Assembly: GCA_017430835.1 (NCBI GenBank)
Contig: JAFRMD010000057.1
Coordinates: 1-12,530, forward strand
Length of the DNA: 12,530 bases
From: Methanosphaera sp.
GTDB lineage: Archaea > Methanobacteriota > Methanobacteria > Methanobacteriales > Methanobacteriaceae
Direction: 5' to 3'
Notes under the pieces: generated by a model
What the model saw: the letters and a program-made list of their open reading frames with translations, nothing else
What the model was told of the DNA's origin: nothing
The model's database searches: none
Part shown: positions 1-6,060 of the stretch, piece by piece
Layout: each line of letters starts with the position of its first letter
How positions within the stretch are numbered: position 1 is the stretch's first letter
Translations under genes and position numbers: made by a program

Positions 1-170
1 ACATCTTTTCCACGTCCATTAGGGAGAAGCACTTCTTCATCTAAACGGTTTTCTGGTTTGTTTACGTCTAAATCGTTGATGGTTATGACCACATCAATAG
101 ACTGTGTGAAGTTTCTCGGTTTTGATTCTTCTAAAACCTTCTTCACTGCTTCTTCAATTTCTTGTGACAT
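1..170 (-). CDS. rpl1: Large ribosomal subunit protein L1 (archaeal L1P), N-terminal part only
   Basis: This is the first 56 codons of ribosomal protein L1, which forms the mobile L1 stalk of the large subunit near the E site. The translation begins [16 protein letters not shown] and reaches NGRGKD, a motif typical of archaeal L1; the rest lies outside the window. The ATG is preceded by a strong Shine-Dalgarno site, GGAGG, at about 178-182 read on the minus strand. The gene is separated from rpl11 by 158 bases that hold their own promoter, so it probably starts a separate L1-L10-L12 transcript. In Methanococcus vannielii L1 represses translation of its own operon; whether that happens here is inference. 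Confidence 0.95.
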   Translation of the reverse strand, partial: MSQEIEEAVKKVLEESKPRNFTQSIDVVITINDLDVNKPENRLDEEVLLPNGRGKD

Positions 171-189
171 TCAATTTCCTCCAATGAAC

Positions 190-206
190 CGATGAATCAA
201 TCATCG
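190..206 (-). promoter_or_regulatory. Leader hairpin just upstream of the rpl1 ribosome binding site
   Basis: The predicted rpl1 mRNA leader contains a perfect 6-bp stem, CGATGA and TCATCG, closed by a 5-base loop. It ends about 8 bases before the GGAGG site. Its position would allow it to influence translation initiation, and L1 is known to autoregulate through RNA binding in some methanogens. I could not match it to a specific L1 target, so that function is a guess. Confidence 0.35.
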
Positions 207-225
207 AGTCCAACGTGTATAAAAT

Positions 226-263
226 ATGTACCACGTACATTGTATAAAATTTTTATATTTAAA
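226..263 (-). promoter_or_regulatory. Promoter of rpl1 with a palindrome at the expected start site
   Basis: On the minus strand a TATA element TTTAAATA (256-263) lies about 90 bases before the rpl1 ATG. The expected transcription start, roughly 25 bases downstream, falls inside a perfect dyad ATGTAC-GTG-GTACAT (226-240). The dyad is flanked by two direct copies of GTATAAAAT when read on the plus strand (217-225 and 242-250). The TATA match is what is seen; the start site and any operator role for the dyad are inferred. Confidence 0.55.
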
Positions 264-328
264 GTCTAATCATTTAGATTAATATATCATTAAATAATAA
301 TATTAGTTACAAAAACCTAACGAAGTAT

Positions 329-811
329 TTACTGTGCAAATACGTCGTCATAATCTCCATTATCGATGTCTTTTTGAGTTTCACGTCCGTCTTTACCTTC
401 AACGTTTATACCCATACTTACACATGTACCGATTACTTCTTTAACTGCGTGTTTGTAATCGTTTGCAAGTAAGTCATCGAATTTCATTCTTGCAACTTTA
501 AATGCTTGTTCAACTGTGAAATCAGCTGCTACTTCAGTACCTGGTTCATGTGAACCACTTTGTATACCTAATTCTTCAAGAACTAGAGCTGTTGTAGGTG
601 GTGTTCCTACAGATACTTCAAATTCTTTAGTATCCATATCAGCAGTTATTTTTACTGGTACTTTCATACCACTGAAATCAGCAGTTTTTTTGTTGATTTC
701 TTCAACAACTTGCATCATATTAATACCTAATGGACCTATAGCTGGACCTAATGGTGGTCCCGGTGTGGCTTTTCCACCATCCACTAGGATTTCAATAGTT
801 TGACTAGCCAC
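329..811 (-). CDS. rpl11: Large ribosomal subunit protein L11 (archaeal L11P)
   Basis: L11 binds the GTPase-associated region of 23S rRNA at the base of the stalk and takes part in factor-dependent GTP hydrolysis. The 160-residue product has the family signature [12 protein letters not shown] at about residues 18-29 in the N-terminal domain, followed by the C-terminal rRNA-binding domain; the length fits archaeal L11. The start is GTG, not ATG: it overlaps the TAG stop of spt5 by one base (TAGTG at 809-813) and has an AAGGAGG site 7 bases upstream. Translational coupling with spt5 is therefore likely. No convincing terminator hairpin follows; only a short T-run is seen. Confidence 0.97.
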   Translation of the reverse strand: MASQTIEILVDGGKATPGPPLGPAIGPLGINMMQVVEEINKKTADFSGMKVPVKITADMDTKEFEVSVGTPPTTALVLEELGIQSGSHEPGTEVAADFTVEQAFKVARMKFDDLLANDYKHAVKEVIGTCVSMGINVEGKDGRETQKDIDNGDYDDVFAQ

Positions 812-1254
812 TATTCAGCCTCCTTTTGTATTAATCTGATTTGGTCACCCTTGACGGTAACTGGTATTGGGACTGCTGCTTCAATTAACTCCAATACCAC
901 GTCTTCTCTGGCTTCATCGACACGAACAACTTTTGCTTTTTCATCTTTAAACGGACCAGAAGTTAATTCAACAATACTGCCTTTGACTATATTGCTCATA
1001 GCAGGTTCTGGGTTTAAATATTGAGTAATTTCATCAAAAGATACTTCGCCTTCGATTATACCTCTCAAATTAGGAACTTTTAATGCATGATGCCTAATAT
1101 CTAATACTTTGGTAGATTCGACAAAGAAGTAACCTTTCATACCTTCCGGTAATAAAATTGCCGTTATTCCTAAGTCTTCATGCTTAACACTTTGTGCTAA
1201 TAAATCTACGGCCGCTTGTTCACGACCCATTATTGCTCTCATTGCATATATCAT
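811..1254 (-). CDS. spt5: Transcription elongation factor Spt5 (archaeal NusG)
   Basis: Spt5 binds the RNA polymerase clamp together with Spt4 and increases processivity. It is the only elongation factor related across all domains of life (NusG/Spt5). An NGN domain covers roughly the first 85 residues, starting [13 protein letters not shown], and a C-terminal KOW domain follows ([20 protein letters not shown]). The reading frame is open to an ATG at 1290, giving 159 residues. I prefer the ATG at 1254, giving 147 residues: family members begin at the MIYA sequence, a GAGG site lies 12 bases upstream, and the ATG at 1290 has no Shine-Dalgarno site and sits directly against a hairpin. It overlaps rpl11 by one base. 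Confidence 0.93.
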   Translation of the reverse strand: MIYAMRAIMGREQAAVDLLAQSVKHEDLGITAILLPEGMKGYFFVESTKVLDIRHHALKVPNLRGIIEGEVSFDEITQYLNPEPAMSNIVKGSIVELTSGPFKDEKAKVVRVDEAREDVVLELIEAAVPIPVTVKGDQIRLIQKEAE

Positions 1255-1294
1255 TTTTTCACTTTTCCTCTTTGAGATAACTTTCTTCATTTTG

Positions 1295-1321
1295 AATAAA
1301 GAGTATATGAATACTCTTATT
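1295..1321 (-). promoter_or_regulatory. Intercistronic hairpin between secE and spt5
   Basis: A perfect 8-bp stem AAGAGTAT/ATACTCTT with a 4-base loop (1299-1318) extends to 11 bp if one bulged base is allowed (1295-1321). No long T-run follows it on the minus strand, so it does not look like a full terminator. It could be an RNA-processing or stability element within the operon. Confidence 0.5.
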
Positions 1322-1336
1322 TTACTATTATTTTGC

Positions 1337-1522
1337 TTATGAATAGAATATTACTTGAGATAGTATTGATACTATGAATCCAATTACCCCAATAATTATA
1401 ATACCTAAACCTGTAACTTTTGCTACGGTTTTGTATTCATCCATATCAGGTTTTTTGGACACTCGTAAAACTCTTTCACACTGTTTTAAAAAACTACTTA
1501 TTGATTCTTTGTTTATATTCAT
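1337..1522 (-). CDS. secE: Protein translocase subunit SecE (Sec61 gamma)
   Basis: SecE is the small tail-anchored subunit that clamps the SecY channel in the cytoplasmic membrane. The 61-residue product has a charged amphipathic N-terminal half (SISSFLKQCERVLRVSKKPD) and one C-terminal membrane span (about residues 38-58, LGIIIIGVIGFIVSIL), the expected architecture and length for archaeal SecE. The frame is open to an ATG at 1537, but the ATG at 1522 has an AGGT Shine-Dalgarno site 7 bases upstream and the other has none, so 1522 is chosen. Its place immediately upstream of spt5 and rpl11 is the conserved archaeal arrangement and supports the call. Confidence 0.88.
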   Translation of the reverse strand: MNINKESISSFLKQCERVLRVSKKPDMDEYKTVAKVTGLGIIIIGVIGFIVSILSQVIFYS

Positions 1523-1925
1523 TATAACTACCTGCATTAAAAATTCATAAAATGAGAAATTTAAAACCTAAGATAGGGATCATATATAATATATACTTCT
1601 AACTATTAATAAATCTTTTTATTTTATAGAAGTAGAAAATAAGTTTATCATTGGGTTTTTTAAACATAACCATATGATTCAGCCATGAAATAATTTTTAA
1701 AATTATTTTCATCCCCCTAACGTTAAACTACATACATTTATAGGAGTTTTGATCAAATGAATTTTTTTAAAAATTTTAATGATATTTTTTGATATTCATA
1801 AATTTTTTTTAACATGCCCCTGTGCTTAAAAAGCTATGCATGAACAAAATACGAAAAATAGAAAACTATAAAAAATAGTATTACCTACAAGAAAAAAAAT
1901 GAGGTATTAAATATGAAACTCATAT
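1523..1925. other. Intergenic region between secE and ftsZ (about 400 bases)
   Basis: No convincing gene is present. The region holds, from right to left, the ftsZ terminator, a long near-palindrome at 1685-1712 (ATGAAATAATTTT paired with AAAATTATTTTCAT, one base bulged) and the secE promoter. A minus-strand ORF of 37 codons at 1599-1712 begins MKIILKIISWLNH after a GGGGG that touches the ATG. It is basic and hydrophobic and resembles nothing I recognise; T-rich DNA often gives such ORFs, so it is not called as a gene. Confidence 0.5.
1580..1606 (-). promoter_or_regulatory. Probable promoter of the secE-spt5-rpl11 operon
   Basis: An alternating AT element read on the minus strand as AGTATATATTATATATG lies about 65-80 bases before the secE start. 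A start site about 25 bases downstream would give a leader of roughly 40 bases. Because the whole region is AT-rich, the exact box is uncertain. Confidence 0.4.
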
Positions 1926-1927
1926 TT
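1890..1927 (-). terminator. Terminator of ftsZ
   Basis: Right at the ftsZ stop codon the minus strand forms a perfect 7-bp hairpin AAATATG-AGTTT-CATATTT (1909-1927). An uninterrupted run of eight T follows about 10 bases later (1892-1899). An alternative stem ATGAG/CTCAT sits closer to the T-run. A T-run is the main archaeal termination signal. Confidence 0.6.
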
Positions 1928-3074
1928 AGAATACGTCATCAATAAATCCTTCTAAGTCCGTATCTGATGTTGATTTTTCTTCTCCGCGTGGTTTTTCCTT
2001 ATATCCATCATTTGATGAACCAAGGATTGATGGAGAGTTTACACCTGCTACTACAATAGTTGTTCTTACAGTGCTTGCAAGATCATCTTGTATCTGTGTA
2101 CCCCAAATGATGTTTGCTTCTGGGTCTAATTCATCAGCTACGATTTGTACTATTTTCTCAGCTTCATTTAATGTTAGATCGTTACTACCTGTTATGTTAA
2201 TAAGTGCACTTTTAGCGTTGGATATGTCTAAGTCAAGTAATGGACTGTTGAGAGCTTCATGTACTGATTCAATAGCTCTATCACCGGTATCTGATTCACC
2301 CATACCAATCATTGCCATTCCACTGTCTTTCATTACGCTTTTTATGTCTGCGAAGTCTAAACTTACTAGTCCTGGTTTTGTAATCAATTCGGTTATGCCT
2401 TTTACGGCTCTTCCTAATAATTCATCTGAAACCATGAATGCTTTATTTATTGGTAGACTTGGAGCTACTTCCAATAATTTATCATTAGGAATAACCAATA
2501 CTGTATCAGCTGCTGCTTGTAATTTTTCAAGTCCTTTTTCAGCATTTTCTCTTCTTCTTAAACCTTCTGCACTGAATGGCATTGTAACTACAGCTATGGT
2601 TAATGCTCCACATTTTTGTGCTATTCTACTTATAACTGGTGCTGATCCTGTTCCTGTTCCACCACCGAGTCCACAAGTAACAAATACCATGTCTGCTCCA
2701 TCAATCATTCTTTTTATTTCTTCTTCGCTTTCTTCAGCACTTGCTTCTCCGACATCTGGAATTCCACCTGCACCTAATCCACCACAGGTTTCTTCACCGA
2801 TTAATATTTTTTCATTGGATTTACTGAAGAATAAATCTTGTGCATCGGTATTTATAGAAATAGTTTCTGCTCCTTCAATACCTATTTCACCAAGACGGGA
2901 TATAGTATTGTTTCCTGCTCCACCAGCTCCTATAACAAATATTTTTGCTCTGCTTCTGTTTATAATATCAACTAATTTTTGGTTTACATCATCTAGACCT
3001 GAACTAGCGATATTTGGTCTTTCTGTAGTTTTAGCTTTTGTATCATTTAAGCTATCTTTTATTAGAGATTTCAC
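1926..3074 (-). CDS. ftsZ: Cell division GTPase FtsZ
   Basis: FtsZ is the tubulin homologue that polymerises into the division ring. The 382-residue protein has a nucleotide-binding start [10 protein letters not shown] (about 47-56), the tubulin signature GGGTGTG (137-143) and the synergy loop [11 protein letters not shown] (about 248-258) that activates GTP hydrolysis in the adjoining subunit. A variable linker (about 345-372) leads to an acidic conserved tail [10 protein letters not shown], the kind of C-terminal peptide that binds the membrane anchor SepF in archaea; that partner is inferred. The start is GTG with a GAGG site 7 bases upstream (GAGGGTGTTAA). The gene has its own terminator, so it is likely transcribed apart from secE. 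Confidence 0.98.
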   Translation of the reverse strand: MKSLIKDSLNDTKAKTTERPNIASSGLDDVNQKLVDIINRSRAKIFVIGAGGAGNNTISRLGEIGIEGAETISINTDAQDLFFSKSNEKILIGEETCGGLGAGGIPDVGEASAEESEEEIKRMIDGADMVFVTCGLGGGTGTGSAPVISRIAQKCGALTIAVVTMPFSAEGLRRRENAEKGLEKLQAAADTVLVIPNDKLLEVAPSLPINKAFMVSDELLGRAVKGITELITKPGLVSLDFADIKSVMKDSGMAMIGMGESDTGDRAIESVHEALNSPLLDLDISNAKSALINITGSNDLTLNEAEKIVQIVADELDPEANIIWGTQIQDDLASTVRTTIVVAGVNSPSILGSSNDGYKEKPRGEEKSTSDTDLEGFIDDVF

Positions 3075-3135
3075 TTAACACCCTCACAATAATTATAAAT
3101 TAATATATAGTTTTTAATATTTTGGTATTATTTAA

Positions 3136-3150
3136 TTATTTTATAAATAA
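3136..3150 (-). promoter_or_regulatory. Candidate promoter of ftsZ
   Basis: The minus strand reads ATTTATAAAATAA here, a reasonable TATA element. It would place the start near 3115-3122 and give a leader of about 45 bases with the GAGG site included. A second TATA-like stretch (CTATATATTAAT, about 3099-3110) is closer but would leave almost no leader. Confidence 0.4.
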
Positions 3151-3366
3151 TTACGTTAACACCATCGTTAAAAACTATTTTTAATAGTTATTATAATAGA
3201 TACTTGAAAAAAACAGATAGAACTATTTTTATTCCTATAATGAATTTATCAATTCATTTTATACCTATTATTATGATATTATAGTTTATAATATTTGTCA
3301 ATATTAATTATTAGATACATAATTATTTTAAAATAATTAATCTTATATTATTATATTTATTTGTTC

Positions 3367-3411
3367 TTGGAAATATATAAAGTTGAGTTATATGAGTAAA
3401 CATATTTCCAA
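3367..3411 (+). repeat. 10-bp inverted repeat around a TATA-like element
   Basis: TTGGAAATAT (3367-3376) and ATATTTCCAA (3402-3411) are exact inverted copies separated by 25 bases. The left arm runs into ATATATAA, a possible TATA box for a plus-strand transcript, whose start would fall near the right arm. A related sequence TTGGAATATATTTCCA occurs at 4455-4470, downstream of comA. Confidence 0.5.
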
Positions 3412-3473
3412 TATCAACATTTAATATTTTTTCATTTTTACATATTCTTAAAATGATATATTATTATGTCATG

Positions 3474-3484
3474 ATTTAAATACT
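3474..3484 (+). promoter_or_regulatory. Candidate promoter of comA
   Basis: TTTAAATA at 3475-3482 matches the archaeal TATA consensus and is identical to the boxes proposed for rpl1 and tfe. A start about 25 bases downstream (near 3505) would leave a leader of roughly 70 bases. The other option is the TATA-like element inside the inverted repeat at 3367-3411. Confidence 0.45.
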
Positions 3485-3578
3485 TTGACTTAGCAGATAA
3501 AATTAATAATCAAATTATTAAAAATATAGATTAAGAAATGATTTTTTATTAATGAAAAAATAATGGGGAAAGATAGAC

Positions 3579-4337
3579 ATGAAGGCATTTTCATTTTTAG
3601 ATAAAATTCAAAATATCACTACCAATACCATGGTTTTAGATAAAGGATTCGGATATAAATATGTGGAAGACTCCTTAAAATTAACTGGAGAATACTTTAA
3701 CTTATTGAAATTTGGGTGGGGAACATCCATATTATATGAAGAAGAATTAATCAAAGACAAAAATCAGTTATACCAATCATATGACATTAAAACATATACG
3801 GGCGGAACATTATTTGAACTTGCAAATAGTTACAACAAAGTGGAGGAATTCCTTGAACAGCTGGACAAACTTGGTTTTGATGCCGTGGAAATATCTGATG
3901 GATCTACAACAATAGACGATACCGCAAGATATGAAGCCATAGAAATGGCAAAAGATTCCGGTTTTTATACGTTAAGTGAGATTGGTAAGAAAAATCCTGA
4001 AATGGATCATCAGTATTCAACACAGCAAAGAATTGATTTGATTAATAGGGATTTGGAGCATGGATCAGATTTGGTCATAATTGAAGGCAGAGAAAGCGGT
4101 AAAAATATCGGTATCTATGACGATAAAGGAAACATTAAAAATGAGGAGTTAAAACAGATACATGAAAATACTGACAATAAAAAAGTCATGTGGGAAGCTC
4201 CAAATAAAAACCAGCAGGTCGAATTAATACTAAAACTAGGAAATGAGGTTAACCTTGGAAATATCAACTTCAATGACATAATCTCCCTTGAAACACTTAG
4301 ACGTGGACTTAGAGGAGATACTCTTGGTAAGTTCTAA
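3579..4337 (+). CDS. comA: Phosphosulfolactate synthase ComA (coenzyme M biosynthesis)
   Basis: ComA adds sulfite to phosphoenolpyruvate to give 2-phospho-3-sulfolactate, the first step of the phosphoenolpyruvate route to coenzyme M, in the cytoplasm. The 252-residue length fits the family. Recognisable conserved stretches are KFGWGT (about 44-49), GGTLFE (about 75-80), VEISDGS, LVIIEGRESG and the C-terminal LRRGLRGDTLG; the fold is a TIM barrel. The ATG follows a GGGG stretch 10 bases upstream, a weak Shine-Dalgarno site. The gene stands alone: the later coenzyme M genes (comB, comC, comDE) are not in the window. Its presence indicates that the host can make its own coenzyme M rather than rely wholly on uptake. 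Confidence 0.95.
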   Translation: MKAFSFLDKIQNITTNTMVLDKGFGYKYVEDSLKLTGEYFNLLKFGWGTSILYEEELIKDKNQLYQSYDIKTYTGGTLFELANSYNKVEEFLEQLDKLGFDAVEISDGSTTIDDTARYEAIEMAKDSGFYTLSEIGKKNPEMDHQYSTQQRIDLINRDLEHGSDLVIIEGRESGKNIGIYDDKGNIKNEELKQIHENTDNKKVMWEAPNKNQQVELILKLGNEVNLGNINFNDIISLETLRRGLRGDTLGKF

Positions 4338-4359
4338 TACCAAGAACTTTACTTTTTTT
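4323..4359 (+). terminator. Terminator of comA with two mutually exclusive hairpins
   Basis: Two perfect 7-bp stems overlap at the comA stop codon. One is CTTGGTA/TACCAAG (4323-4329 with 4338-4344). The other is AAGTTCT/AGAACTT (4329-4335 with 4343-4349). They share bases, so only one can form. A run of seven T follows at 4353-4359. Confidence 0.7.
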
Positions 4360-4566
4360 AAACTGAAATCATAGTGATTATCGATGGATGTTCTTATAAA
4401 ATGATAATGATAAGTACATCCTTCTTCCAATCGATTAAGTGTATAAAAATGGTCTTGGAATATATTTCCAGTATTTGTTAAAATAAATGTCAAAAAACAG
4501 GGGCTGATAATATTACTTCCAACATCCACCAATAATGTGATGAAGTGATTGGGATTGCATATTTTT

Positions 4567-4728
4567 ATGAAGAACTTCAATCAAAAAGAAGTGATTTTTG
4601 AATACAACCCCTTCTATGCAAGAAAAATTCGATACCGTAAACATCGATGTTATCGACATGATGTTACAGGATATTCAACTATATACGGGCAGTTATATTT
4701 CGGATTAAATAACTATTTATATAATTAA
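4567..4728 (+). CDS. Possible small basic ORF or gene remnant, 53 residues
   Basis: A frame starting MKNFNQKEVIFEYNPFY runs for 53 codons and is rich in Lys, Arg and Tyr. The same frame is open for another 23 codons before an upstream TGA (4546-4548, about 20 bases before the ATG), which suggests a decayed longer gene. There is no clear Shine-Dalgarno site. An alternative frame gives a 30-residue acidic peptide from an ATG at 4616. I do not recognise either product. It may be noise. Confidence 0.2.
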   Translation: MKNFNQKEVIFEYNPFYARKIRYRKHRCYRHDVTGYSTIYGQLYFGLNNYLYN

Positions 4729-4750
4729 CTATAAAGTAATATATTAGTAA

Positions 4751-4781
4751 TTTATGTATGATAACATAGTCCATACATAAA
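4751..4781 (+). repeat. Perfect 10-bp inverted repeat upstream of tfe
   Basis: TTTATGTATG (4751-4760) and CATACATAAA (4772-4781) are exact inverted copies with an 11-base spacer. It is about 90 bases upstream of the proposed tfe TATA box. It could be a protein-binding dyad or an RNA hairpin closing an upstream transcript; no T-run follows it. Confidence 0.55.
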
Positions 4782-4787
4782 ACAAAT

Positions 4788-4821
4788 CTAAAGATTAAAC
4801 TCTACAAATTAAAGATTTAAC
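4788..4821 (+). repeat. Direct repeat of TAAAGATT spaced by two helical turns
   Basis: CTAAAGATTAAAC (4788-4800) and TTAAAGATTTAAC (4809-4821) agree in 11 of 13 positions and start 21 bases apart. This spacing puts both on the same face of the DNA. They lie 50-85 bases upstream of the proposed TATA box of tfe, a location suited to an activator site. Function is inferred. Confidence 0.4.
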
Positions 4822-4869
4822 CAGATTTTTTATTGATAATACACAATACAAATACTTAAAAAGAATGTA

Positions 4870-4880
4870 TTTTTAAATAT
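4870..4880 (+). promoter_or_regulatory. Candidate promoter of the tfe-HD-tfuA unit
   Basis: TTTAAATA at 4872-4879 is an archaeal TATA-type element about 70 bases before the tfe ATG. The expected start near 4903 gives a leader of about 46 bases. Confidence 0.5.
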
Positions 4881-4949
4881 GATTTTGTACTCGCCAATTC
4901 CAAAATAAAACAATAATGTAGAGAATAAAAGTAAAAGTGAGATAATATA

Positions 4950-5492
4950 ATGGCTAGGAAAAAAATAGTATATAACTTTGATTATGATTCTAAATTCTTA
5001 AATGAACATAATGTAAAAAAATTAGCATATGATCTTACAAATGATTCAGATACCAGTGCAAAAATATTAGACTGCCTATTTACTGCCGAAGTAACTGATG
5101 AACAAATAGCAGAAGCTACAGGTATCAAACTAAACTTCGTTAGAAAAATATTATACAAATTCTTCGATGCAGGAATATCAAATTATACCAGAGTAAAAGA
5201 TCCGGAAACCCAATGGTTCACATATTACTGGAAATTTGACTCAAGAAAAGCTGCAAGATTAATCGAAAAAGAATATAATAAGCATAACGAAGAAATAAAA
5301 GAATCACTAAAATATGAAGAAACAAACATGTTCTTTGTATGTCCAAATGGATGTAGATATGCATTTGATGAAGCAAGCGATTTCCAATTCATATGTCCAA
5401 GATGTAATGAAAAACTAGACTATGAAGATAATGAAAGCATCATCAATGACATAAAACAATGGAAATCATCCTACATAATAAATGAAGAATAA
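4950..5492 (+). CDS. tfe: Transcription initiation factor TFE (alpha subunit)
   Basis: TFE helps RNA polymerase open the promoter and stabilises the melted complex; it is related to eukaryotic TFIIE-alpha. The 180-residue protein has an N-terminal winged-helix domain (about 18-100), whose recognition region includes EQIAEATGIKLNFVRKILYKF. A short charged linker (about 103-123) follows, then a C-terminal zinc ribbon with Cys131 and Cys135 (CPNGC) and Cys149 and Cys152 (CPRC). All four zinc ligands are present, so it looks functional. The Shine-Dalgarno site is weak (GTGAG, 10 bases upstream). It is the first gene of a probable three-gene unit with the HD protein 64 bases downstream. Confidence 0.96.
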   Translation: MARKKIVYNFDYDSKFLNEHNVKKLAYDLTNDSDTSAKILDCLFTAEVTDEQIAEATGIKLNFVRKILYKFFDAGISNYTRVKDPETQWFTYYWKFDSRKAARLIEKEYNKHNEEIKESLKYEETNMFFVCPNGCRYAFDEASDFQFICPRCNEKLDYEDNESIINDIKQWKSSYIINEE

Positions 5493-5556
5493 CCCCCTTA
5501 AACTTACTTATTTTAAATTTTTTTACTGTTTGAAAACATTATTTAAGGAGCTAAAC

Positions 5557-6060
5557 ATGAATAATGCAGATGAAATAATCGAATATGCCTATGAAAAACT
5601 AGGATGTAGTGATTATATTATAGACCATAGTAAAACAGTCTATGAAAGAACAAAAGACATTACCCAATATTATGAGAATGTTGATTTAGAGCTAATCAAA
5701 TGTGGGGCAATGTTACATGATGTTGGAAGAACAATTACAAATGACATAAGACATGCCTATCTTGGTGCAGACCTGCTCAGAAAGATAAACATAGATGAAA
5801 AAATATGTAAAATAACTGAAAGACATATAGGAGCCGGAATAATACCACAGGAAGCCGCACAATTGAACTTACCAGAAAGAAATTACATACCTCAAACACT
5901 GGAAGAAAAGATTGTGGCACATGCGGATAACCTTGTTCACGGAGTAACAAAGGTTGATTTGGACTTTGTAATCAAAAAATGGACCGCCAAAAATATGAAT
6001 CAAGAATCCATAGAACGTCTAATCAAACTTGATGAAGAATTATTAGGTAGAAGAAAATGA
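5557..6060 (+). CDS. HD-domain (HDIG-type) protein, probable phosphohydrolase
   Basis: The 167-residue protein carries the metal-binding pattern of the HD superfamily: His24 (HSKTV), the His54-Asp55 pair (LHDVGR), His66 (RHAYLGA), His90 (ERHIGAG) and Asp123 (AHADNL). It resembles the small archaeal HDIG proteins grouped as TIGR00295. Such proteins usually cleave phosphate esters of nucleotides or related compounds; the substrate here is unknown. The frame is open upstream to an ATG at 5482 that would overlap tfe. The ATG at 5557 is preferred because AAGGAG lies 7 bases upstream and the extra 25 residues do not look like family sequence. Its last bases overlap tfuA (ATGA), so the two are probably co-translated. 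Confidence 0.87.
   Translation: MNNADEIIEYAYEKLGCSDYIIDHSKTVYERTKDITQYYENVDLELIKCGAMLHDVGRTITNDIRHAYLGADLLRKINIDEKICKITERHIGAGIIPQEAAQLNLPERNYIPQTLEEKIVAHADNLVHGVTKVDLDFVIKKWTAKNMNQESIERLIKLDEELLGRRK

Larger units (their letters stand above)
3075..3578. other. AT-rich divergent control region between ftsZ and comA (500 bases)
   Basis: No gene is seen; the longest start-to-stop frames are around ten codons. It holds several dyads: AATGAATT-TATC-AATTCATT (3239-3258), the perfect 20-base palindrome TAATTATTTTAAAATAATTA (3320-3339), and a 10-bp inverted repeat TTGGAAATAT/ATATTTCCAA (3367-3376 and 3402-3411). Promoters for both flanking genes lie within it. Confidence 0.6.
4338..4949. other. Intergenic region between comA and tfe (about 600 bases)
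   Basis: The left part (4360-4730) is less AT-rich than the other gaps and carries interrupted reading frames, possibly a decayed gene, including the small ORF at 4567-4728. The right part (4730-4949) is typical promoter DNA with an inverted repeat, a repeated motif and a TATA box for tfe. No RNA gene was recognised. Confidence 0.5.

Noticed and set aside
2071..3078. 335-codon open frame on the plus strand opposite ftsZ
   Set aside because: It is the antisense shadow of ftsZ, which has clear GTPase motifs; the composition (Ser/Pro/Ile-rich) is that of a reverse-strand artefact.
3367..4470. The TTGGAAATAT copies as a CRISPR or insertion-sequence boundary
   Set aside because: Only three short, unevenly spaced copies exist and one is inexact; there are no spacer-repeat units and no target duplication, so only a regulatory dyad is considered.
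4236..4580. 114-codon open frame on the minus strand beginning MKFFIKICNPNHF
   Set aside because: It runs antisense through the comA terminator and the last 100 bases of comA, has no Shine-Dalgarno site and resembles no family; it is best explained as a chance frame.
4533..4590. Possible C/D box guide RNA, because GTGATGA resembles a C box
   Set aside because: No matching D box (CTGA) or internal D'/C' boxes lie at a fitting distance.
5482..5556. N-terminal extension of the HD protein starting at 5482
   Set aside because: It overlaps the end of tfe, lacks a ribosome binding site and is unlike HD proteins, whereas AAGGAG sits at the right distance before the ATG at 5557.
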